A stretch of DNA of 64,000 bases from Embiotoca jacksoni. Its lineage: Eukaryota; Chordata; Actinopteri; Embiotocidae. Below, one piece after another: positions 56,378-64,000 of the stretch; positions within the stretch are counted from its first letter, which is position 1, and each line of letters opens with the position of its first letter. Under the pieces are notes generated by a model. That model was not told where the DNA came from and did not search any database. It saw nothing but the letters and a program-made list of their open reading frames with translations. The translations under genes and the position numbers were made by a program. The stretch lies in the NCBI GenBank assembly GCA_022577435.1, contig JAKOON010000013.1, positions 6,077,501 to 6,141,500 on the forward strand, read 5' to 3'.

Positions 56378-57999
56378 CAGTGGGTACGGAAAGTATTCAG
56401 ACCCCTTTAAATTGTTCACTCTTCGTTTCATTGCAGCCATTTGCTAAAATCAAAAAAGTTCATTTTATTTCTCATTAATGTACACTCAGCACCCCATCTT
56501 GACAGAAAAAAAACAGAAATGTAGAAATTTGTGCAAATTTATTAAAAAAGAAAAACTGAAATATCACATGGTCATAAGTATTCAGACCCTTTGCTATGAC
56601 ACTCATATTTAACTCACATGCTGTCCATTTCTTCTGATCCTCCTTAAGATGGTTCTACTCCTTCATTGGAGTCCAGCTGTGTTTAATTAAACTGATTGGA
56701 CTTGATTAGGAAAGGCACACACCTGTCAATATAAGACCTTACAGCTCGCAGTGCATGTCAGAGCAAATGAGAATCATGAAGTCGAAGGAACTGTCCAAGG
56801 AGCTCAGAGACAGAATTGTGGCAAGGCACAGATCTGGCCAAGGTTACAAAATAATTTCTGCAGCACTCAAGGTTCCTAAGAGCACAGTGGCCTCCATAAT
56901 CCTTAAATGGAAGAAGTTTGGGACGACCAGAACTCTTCCTAGACCTGGCCGTCCAGCCAAACTGAGCAATCGTGGGAGAAGAGCCTTGGTGAGAGAGGTA
57001 AAGAAGAACCCAAAGATCACTGTGGCTGAGCTCCAGAGATGCAGGAGGGAGATGGGAGAAAGTTCCACAAAGTCAACTATCACTGCAGCCCTCCACCAGT
57101 CGGGGATTTATGGCAGAGTGGCCCGACGGAAGCCTCTCCTCAGTGCAAGACATATGAAAGCCCGCATAGAGTTTGCCAAAAAAACACATGAAGGACTCCC
57201 AGACTATAAGAAATAAGATTCTCTGGTCTGATGAGACCAAGATTGAACTTTTTGGCGTTAATTCTAAGCGGTATGTGTGGAGAAAACCAGGCACTGCCCA
57301 ATACAATCCCAACAGTGAAACATGGTGGTGGCAGCATCATGCTATGGGGGTGTTTTTCAGCTGCAGGGACAGGACGACTGGTTGCAATTGAAGGAAAGAT
57401 GAATGCGGCCAAGTACAGAGATATCCTGGAAGAAAACCTCTTCCAGAGTGCTCTGGACCTCAGACTGGGCCGAAGGTTCACCTTCCAACAAGACAATGAC
57501 CCGAAGCACACAGCTAAAATAACAAAGGAGTGGCTTCGGAACAACTCTGTGACCATTCTTGACTGGCCCAGCCAGAGCCCTGACCTAAACCCAATTGAGC
57601 ATCTCCGGAGAGACCTGAAAATGGCTGTCCACTAACGTTCACCATCCAACCTGACGGAACTGGAGAGGATCTGCAAGGAAGAATGGCAGAGGATCCCCAA
57701 ATCCAGGTGTGAAAAGCTTGTTGCATCATTCCCAAGAAGACTCATGGCTGTACTAGCTCAAAAGGGTGCTTCTACTCAATACTGAGCAAAGGGTCTGAAT
57801 ACTTATGACCATGTGATATTTCAGTTTGTTTTTTTTAATAAATTTGCACAAATTTCTACATTTGTTTTTTTCTGTCAAGATGGGGTGCTGAGTGTACATT
57901 AATGAGAAATAAAATGAACTTTTTTGATTTTAGCAAATGGCTGCAATGAAACAAAGAGTGAAAAATTTAAAGGGGTCTGAATACTTTCCGTACCCACTG
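56378..57999 (+). mobile_element. full-length Tc1/mariner element (dead)
   Basis: 1,622 bp, starting cagtgggtacggaaagtatt and ending in its complement, with TA duplications at 56376-56377 and 58000-58001. The terminal inverted repeats are about 215 bp long and nearly identical. Each contains the phrase aagtattcagaccc twice, near the outer end and near the inner end, an IR/DR arrangement as in Sleeping Beauty-type elements. The internal transposase is broken, so the copy is not autonomous. Confidence 0.97.
56755..57785 (+). pseudogene. Tc1 transposase pseudogene
   Basis: Starts MSEQMRIMKSKELSKELRDR and shows the paired-like DNA-binding domain (KVPKSTVASIILKWKKFGTT), the GRPAKLS linker, and the catalytic region with LWSDETKIELFG (first Asp), QQDNDPKHTA (second Asp) and NPIEHLRRDLK (Glu), i.e. 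a DD34E layout. It is broken by a frame change near 57190-57220 after a premature stop, a second frame change near 57290-57320, and an in-frame TAA at 57633-57635 within the usual MAVHRRSPSN region. The usual HLWRDLK has Arg in place of Trp. Positions are given in window coordinates; no functional protein is encoded. Confidence 0.95.
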
Positions 58000-58001
58000 T
58001 A

Positions 58002-58133
58002 TATATATATACACTTGTATGTAAAGACACTTTTTTCTGAGTGTCTTCAAGCTCCAGAGGTTTTATATATATATATATATACACATACTGTGCCCTCTCA
58101 TTTAACTCAAAACAATTAGCCTTGAATTCTGGT
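58002..58133. repeat. right copy of locally duplicated A-(TA)n-B unit
   Basis: A core (58036-58062), a shorter TA run and B (58087-58133) in the same order and orientation as on the left of the Tc1 element. B is identical over 47 bases. Confidence 0.92.
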
Positions 58134-58140
58134 TTAGAGT

Positions 58141-58440
58141 CCTACCTCTTACCGTTTCCTGTCCTGCACAAGGCCGACCAGTCCGACTGCCCTCCATCCC
58201 TTTGCGCCCCCTTTCTGATTGCCCTTTCGATACAGAAGCTTGTGTTACCCGGGGCGCCGGTGCGCCACAGGGTGCCTCGTCGCTCAAGTCCCACCGCTCC
58301 CAGGCAGCAGCGGCCCAGAGAAGCGCCTTCCTCCTCCCCGCATTCATCCACCAAGAGCCATTAAAAGAGCCCCGCACACACAATCGATCACATTATGTCG
58401 AGGCGTTTTATGACGCTGATTTATGGCCGCGGGGTTGACT
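58141..58440. other. GC-rich non-coding block upstream of htra1
   Basis: About 300 bases richer in G+C and CpG than the flanks, ending with gttttatgacgctgatttat and ggccgcggggttgactgg. No frame has family features. It could be a conserved regulatory element or a small unrecognised exon; I cannot decide. Confidence 0.35.
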
Positions 58441-59669
58441 GGACTCTTACAGCTCACCACAGACATCTAAATCTAACAGAGGCTTGTTGTTCAGCAGCAC
58501 TCAAATTTGTTCCTTTAATACTGGAAATGCGTCAGTCCAACAAACAATGTTTAAGGTGAATTTATGGTATTTTTTAAGAAAAAAATGTTTGAGGTAGAGG
58601 CACAATTTTTAGTGATTTACACTTTAACTTGGCAGCCGATGATTTTTTTTTGTTTTTTTGTTTTTTTTTTTTGACATGGGAAGTTATGACCCTGCTCGCT
58701 GGGCGCTTATGACCCTGCATCAAACCGAATGGATAAATTATGTTCTCTTGCAGTCTTCCAATGAGAGCAAATTTGGCTGTTTATAAATGCGACATGAATG
58801 CACTGCATTCGCTCCACAAATCCTACAATCCATCCAACTTTTTTTTTTTTTCCACCACTCATTTTTCTAATTAGCCATGAAGCTTGTGTCGATGCCAGGA
58901 GCGACTAATTCAAGAGGGAGCAGTAAAGCAAAAGCATAAATAAAGAAATAGTCCCGGAGGGTGTGTGGAGGGCTGTAAAACATCGTGGCTCCTTATATCA
59001 CTGGATGTTCTATTTTTTTTTTGTGTTTTTTTTTTTTTGATCAAATCAGAGTCTTAGCAGGAGACACTGCCATGTCCTTTTTTTTTTTTTCTGAGTGTCT
59101 TCAAGCTCCAGAGGTTCAGTGCTTTTCTAAAGCTGACCCTGACCTCCTTCAGCCCCCCCCCCACCATGGAGGGAAGCAACGGAGAGGAATGGATCCACAG
59201 AACTACTTTCTTTGCAGTGCTGTTACACCAAAAACATGTAAAGGTTTTGTGTCTCCCTGACACCCTGAAATAAAAAAACCCGAATGTTTTACACCGCTTC
59301 CTTTACATGCCTATTTTCTGCTCTTCCGTCTGTTTTGTTAACCTTCGGGAGACGCCACAATAACTCGGCTCTTCCGTTCAAGCACGTCACGTAAACGCAC
59401 CAATCACCAGCCGTGTTGTGATTGCCTAGAAAGTGAGTTGCCTCTATGATGCGCTGCCAGCGAAAACGTAAAGCCGCGTAATTGGTTGCGCAAGCGAAGT
59501 TTCTGTTAAATGCCTCTCCAGCTGCAATGACTTCCCCCCCTCAGCACTGAGCTCCCTCATCCCATAACACTGCAAGCGGAGAGCGAACTTTTGGAACTCT
59601 TTTCAACTTTTCTCCTTGACTTTTTTTAACAACTTATTTTATTTTTTAAAAAAAGAAGTTTTTTTTATC
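58441..59669 (+). promoter_or_regulatory. htra1: htra1 upstream region and promoter
   Basis: The left part holds T homopolymers and a third copy of the 27-base A core (59090-59116). Near the gene are two CCAAT boxes: caccaatcacc (59399-59409) and an inverted one in taattggttg (59479-59488), about 180-270 bp before the start codon. No TATA box is convincing. The transcription start is not determinable by eye. Confidence 0.5.
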
Positions 59670-60135
59670 ATGTTTTTGTCAGTGCTGTTGAGCGTAATAA
59701 TCGCAGCCTGTGCGTCCGTGCCGGCAGATGCGCAAATCCCCAGCCGGTACGTTATCGGATGTCCTGCCCGGTGTGACAAGTCGATGTGTCCTCGGTTACC
59801 AGCGGACTGCCCGGCGGGACAAACCCTCGACGTCTGCCAGTGCTGCCCGGTGTGCGGGTCCGGGGAAGGTGAAGCCTGCGGCGGCAACGGAAAGCTCGGA
59901 GACCCCGTTTGCGGGGAAGGGCTGGAGTGCTCGGTCCCCGGCGGGGTGGCGTACACGGTCACCGTGAGGAGGAGAAGCAAGAGTGGGATTTGCGTCTGCA
60001 AAACCACAGAGCCGGTGTGCGGAAGCGACGGGGTGTCCTACCGGAATATCTGCGAGTTGAAGAGGGTCAGCCGCCGGGCGCAGAAACTGCAGCAGCCACC
60101 TGTCCTTTTCATTCAGCGGGGAGCCTGCGGGAAAG
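59670..60135 (+). CDS. htra1: serine protease HTRA1, exon 1 (signal peptide, IGFBP, Kazal)
   Basis: 466 nt, 155 codons plus one base, ending GACGK-G at donor GTAACG. HTRA1 is a secreted trimeric serine protease that degrades matrix proteins and modulates TGF-beta signalling. Signal peptide MFLSVLLSVIIAACASVPAD with likely cleavage after Ala21. The IGFBP-type domain begins at Cys31 (GCPARCDKSMCPRLPADCPA) with its CQCCPVCG core. The Kazal-like domain follows (CVCKTTEPVCGSDGVSYRNI, then CELKRVSRRAQKLQQPPVLF). The trypsin-like protease and PDZ domains lie in later exons beyond the window. An upstream in-frame ATG at 59616 would spoil the signal peptide, so 59670 is chosen. The linkage to plekha1 supports HTRA1 rather than HTRA3 or HTRA4; fish have two co-orthologues (a/b) and I cannot tell which this is. 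Confidence 0.95.
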
Positions 60136-63100
60136 GTAACGCTCAGGTTGTTTTGATCAAGACAACAGGATCAATAAGAGTTCAAAACACAGAGAGATGT
60201 TGGTATGAAATATTAGGAAGTTAGACGAGCGTTGCATGAAGAGCCATTATTCTGTGTTTGGATACTTTCCTTTGACATAAAACCATTGTGCAACAAAAAC
60301 TCTGTACTTTTGCAGCAGAAGTCCTCATGCCAATCATGAGCCGTTTATTTATTTATTTATTTTTGGCCCATTTTATCTTCATCCTTCACAGGTCACTTCT
60401 TGAACCTGACCCCTCAATCCTCACTGGACATTTGTGGTTTGAAGTTCAGGCAGATGTTGTAGCTTTAAACTGCACTCAGAGGCACACAATCCCCATGTGT
60501 CTGTGACAACAAGAGCCACTATTCAAGTGGGTTTCCATCTCTTGTTCCTGCATTACAATTAGACTCGATCAGAGAACTGTTTCTTTTACTTTGGCCTGGC
60601 TGAATGAAGTCATGAGTTGTCCCCTGATGTGAGGTTTGATGTGAGAACTTTGGACAATCTCTGGCATATCCAACAGTCACACGGCTGTAATCGGCTGGAT
60701 TGTTTTATAGAGCGTAGTTCGTGGCAGGGTGGTCTGCATTAGCTTCACAGAAAATAATTTTCAAAGCCTGATAAGTTTGATATACGCTGTTATTAAATAG
60801 TTCTGAAGGGATGTTTGCAATATTTGGAATATGTGAGCGTTTCAGTGGACCTGTGCTTTGTCAGAGTGTCATGTGACAAGTATCCCCCCCCCCCCCCCCC
60901 CCCCTAATCAGCGAAGCTCTATTATAAACAGACATTGTTCCTCACTCCTCTGTGAAACTCCCCAGCCCAACATCAGTGAGTCATTCGTCATCATGAGTGC
61001 CATATCTTAAAACACACAATGAAACATTCGGGGATGAAAAATGGTCAAACTGAAACGCACACTTGTGAGGTCACAGGTGGTAAAGACATCGAAATCCTCC
61101 CTCTGCTTTTTGGTGTGCATGTATTTCACGCACGTCCATCTGAAGTGGGCACCACGTGTGCACTTGCACTTGAAAACCTCGGAGTGAACGGCTTCAACAC
61201 CTGTCGCCTCAAAGGCCTATAACTTCCCTCAAGGCTTGGCACCCCATCTCCCCCTTCCCTCTCCCGCAACTCTTTTGCTACAACCCTCCAACTCCTTCCT
61301 CTCGCTTCTTCTTCTTCTTCTTCTCCTCTCGGTGTCTCTCGCTCGCTCGCTCCGTGTTTCTGTTGTCACCCGTAAATCACGGTTAACAGTCACATGAAGG
61401 AATTCCTGGCTCCGATTCAAAGCCTTCGATTCCTCCTCTGTTGAAGACCGTTTAAAACAGGCAGCAGACACTGAGCAAAAATACAAAATTAGCAACCCAT
61501 ATTTTCGGTGGGAAAGGTTTACATGGACATCAGAAACCGTGTGGGCGCTTTGGTAGGGCAGACTGCATCGCCACATTTGTTTGTCAGTCATGTAAGCAAC
61601 CGAAATGGTTAAGTCATTCCCAGGCAGCTAACCATGTCTGAAACAGAGCAAGACTGTGGTGAGTGCTATTGATTTTTCCGAGGCACCCGGCGAATATTTC
61701 CGTAGATGCAATAAAACGAGTCGCATTTCATTTGCTGCATCAGCTGTGACTCTGTCTGCAGTGGCATCTCTTTCCTTCAAATGAACTTTAGCACAAGTTG
61801 TGATCAAGGCCGAAGAGTTTTAGAACCGCCAGAGGCGATACTGAAAAGAAAGTCGACCCCCTCTGAGGGACTTGAGCTACCCTGCAACCTGGCCCCATGT
61901 TAAGAAAACATGTGCAAGTTTAGTTGCATGATGTCATTTCGTGTCTGGATGGTAAAGATGTTAATTATGAAAGTAATTCGTTTTGGAAAAGAAAACTAGG
62001 TCAAAATCTTGGCTGTGACCTTTGGGTCACATGTTAAAAGTGACCCAATTTTTAATAGACATCAGGTTTTAGGGCGTTTAAAAGCCTTTACTGATGCTGA
62101 CAGTGTTGCGCTTAATATATCTGGACTAGAAACTACAGAGGTGCCACAAATCTGGACACAGAAGTGCATGTAGACAAAACTAAACGGTTAAGAGGAGTAA
62201 ATAAAGGCGTGAGCATGGAGATGATTCTCACAGTACTTTCTCCAAAATCTGTTTGGACTTTACTTCAGTTGAAATCCTAGTTCAGTTTGTAGCCGCTCAG
62301 TGACTCTCCTGCTCTTTTATTTCATTGCTCGCTCATGTTGCTCAATTCACTCTGTGACTCCGGCGGGTGATATTTGCTGAATGTGCACATTCTTCCTCAG
62401 CTTGTCTCAGCCACTCATAACATTAAACCATCATCTTTGTGCATGTGTGTTATACTTTTTTTCTTTTATGTCGTTTCTATCAGCCTGTCTCTGCTCCTGT
62501 TCCTGCATGTCTGTCTGTCTGGTTTTCTCATCTATGTCCCTTCCTGTTCTTGATGCCTGCAAATCTCTTTGCTACTTTTATTCCTCTTTCTGCTCAACTA
62601 TAGTTGCTGCAGCCTCTTTCTGACACATTCTTTACTTTAATGCTATCGTGTGCGCGTGTCACGTTATTCTCACTGCAGCAGGAAAACATCGCATTTGTAT
62701 GTCCTCTTCCTCCAAATTCCTCCACATTACCTCCTATTTGCTCTCTCCGTGCTCTTGTTTCTGCCAGCGTTGTCACTGTTGGGGCCGCGTTAAATCTCGC
62801 CAAGTGTTGCACTGTGTGTTGCATTGATGCTAAAAAAAAAAAAAAAACGTACCAGAGTATATTGACCTTCTGTATTCGGTGTTTGGGGCGAGGGGGACAT
62901 TGTCTGTAAAGACACAAAAACAAACTGAACAGCGTTGTTAAACTTGGTGGCGAGATAAACTGGGGAACCAATGTGCAATATCACTTTACATGACAGACCA
63001 GTACACCATGACTTTAGCTCACAGCAATATCATAGCAGATCCATTTCACCCTCTGTGGGCTGAGAGCGCAGGGTGAAGGTTTGAGGACATAAAAGAGGCG

Positions 63101-64000
63101 CTACATTCTTTTCTGATTTTGTGGATGATGTTTTTTTTTTTTTTTTTTTTTTTATCTGATGATGTTATGTTTAGTGTCGAATTCAGTTAGTGTAAGGAGT
63201 GTAGTCTCTGGTAAACAGTGCTTGATGGGCGTACCCATCAAGCACGGTCAGTTTACATTATTTTGGCCAGGATGAGAATGTCTCAACAGACACCAGATAA
63301 CAACTTTATACACTATAAAACACAGAGAGTTTTATCTGCAGAAGATAGAGTTAACTCATTTGGTAAGGGCTGGATGAACAGACACTAATTTGTGTGTCCC
63401 ACACTAAACCGTATTAAAATGGAATAAAATTAAAGATGGAAAAATGAGGTTATACAGAGTTACTCACACTGTTGTTCACCTCCAAATGTTGCCATTGTGT
63501 CATTTTAGTGTTATAAACATCGGCAAATGTTCAATGTTGAGTCATTTAAGTTGTGTACTGAGCCAAAATCAATGACCTTCTGGAAATTATTATATAATAA
63601 CATACCAATAACTTCCCATTGCCTGCCATGATTCTCAAAGCCTCAGTTGCTGAATTTCCTCCATAAAGCTGGTTAAGACCAAAAAGGAAACGGCAACATC
63701 TGCATTTTATTTACTTTTTTTTGTTTATTTTTTATTACCACGTCTTTGACAATGACCATAGAAAATCTTTGCTTCAGCATTAGCCTGGCTTTATAGAGAC
63801 TCAGTTCGTCCAGCAATAAAGACTCCGAGTGACAGTGCGTGAAGAGGAGAAGGTGACTTCTACCTTCTCATATCGTTCACATTTTTAAATTTATTTTTTT
63901 TTTATAGAAAAACACTTCAGTCTGCAGGCACCAATAAAACAGAGAGCAGTTTGTATGGGAAAATTGTTGAGATCTCAAAAGTGGGCTGTGGGGAGGGGTA
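60136..64000 (+). other. htra1: htra1 intron 1 (5' part)
   Basis: About 3.9 kb to the window edge. Contents: a 21-base C run (60884-60904), a CT/TTC-rich stretch (61250-61345), an A run (62831-62846) and a 24-base T run (63131-63154). The protease-domain exon 2 is not present. ORFs on either strand here have no family features. Confidence 0.75.
60884..60904. repeat. poly(C) tract, 21 bases
   Basis: Uninterrupted C run in htra1 intron 1; on the complementary strand it is a G21 run, likely polymorphic and prone to sequencing error. Confidence 0.95.

Noticed and set aside
53876..59669. An ARMS2 counterpart between plekha1 and htra1
   Set aside because: No ORF resembling ARMS2; that gene is thought to be primate-specific.
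61229..61591. 120-codon minus ORF in htra1 intron 1
   Set aside because: Its Arg-rich end comes from a CTT/CT-rich low-complexity stretch; rest is unremarkable.
62594..62971. Overlapping ORFs on both strands in htra1 intron
   Set aside because: No family features; ordinary intronic chance ORFs.
1..64000. tRNA, rRNA, CRISPR array, endogenous virus
   Set aside because: No cloverleaf with internal promoter boxes, no rRNA-like sequence, no spaced direct-repeat array, and no retroviral gag/pol or LTR pair was recognised.

Overview
The window is vertebrate nuclear DNA, almost certainly from a ray-finned (teleost) fish. The evidence is spliced genes with GT/AG introns of vertebrate proteins, dense (CA)n and other microsatellites, Tc1-type DNA transposons with TA target duplications, a hAT-type MITE, and several interspersed repeats that I recognise from fish genomes. 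No prokaryotic or viral gene is visible.

Three protein genes are supported by exon-by-exon splicing with compatible phases. (1) On the minus strand, from the left edge to 17.8 kb (or 34.5 kb with a distal start), lies a PHACTR-family gene, best matched to PHACTR2. It encodes an actin- and PP1-binding regulator. Eight internal coding exons and two alternative first exons are present; the last RPEL repeat and the PP1-binding C-terminus lie beyond base 1. (2) On the plus strand, 36.6-53.9 kb, is plekha1 (TAPP1), complete: a non-coding first exon, eleven coding exons for a 418-residue two-PH-domain protein ending in the PDZ ligand SEV, and an extra alternative exon. (3) On the plus strand from 59.67 kb is exon 1 of htra1 (signal peptide, IGFBP and Kazal domains); the rest of the window is its first intron. 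The plekha1-htra1 order is the vertebrate order around human 10q26. No ARMS2-like gene is seen between them.

Layout: 0-9.2 kb, clustered 3' exons of phactr2; 9.2-17.8 kb, intron with an internally deleted Tc1 element and an older fish repeat; 17.8-34.3 kb, long first intron with minisatellite, microsatellites, hAT MITE and an old interspersed repeat; 34.5-36.6 kb, divergent intergenic region; 36.6-53.9 kb, plekha1; 53.9-59.6 kb, intergenic, with a strong CTCF-like site, a candidate single-exon gene on the minus strand, and a dead Tc1 element bracketed by duplicated sequence; 59.67-64 kb, htra1 exon 1 and intron.

No obviously new molecular system was found. The points most worth following are the distal alternative first exon of phactr2, the alternative and partly dual-frame 3' end of plekha1, the unidentified 170-codon ORF, two minisatellites whose units carry transcription-factor-like cores (a 30-bp unit with TTCTAGAA and a 23-bp unit with TGACATCA), and a possible convergent CTCF pair enclosing phactr2 and plekha1.
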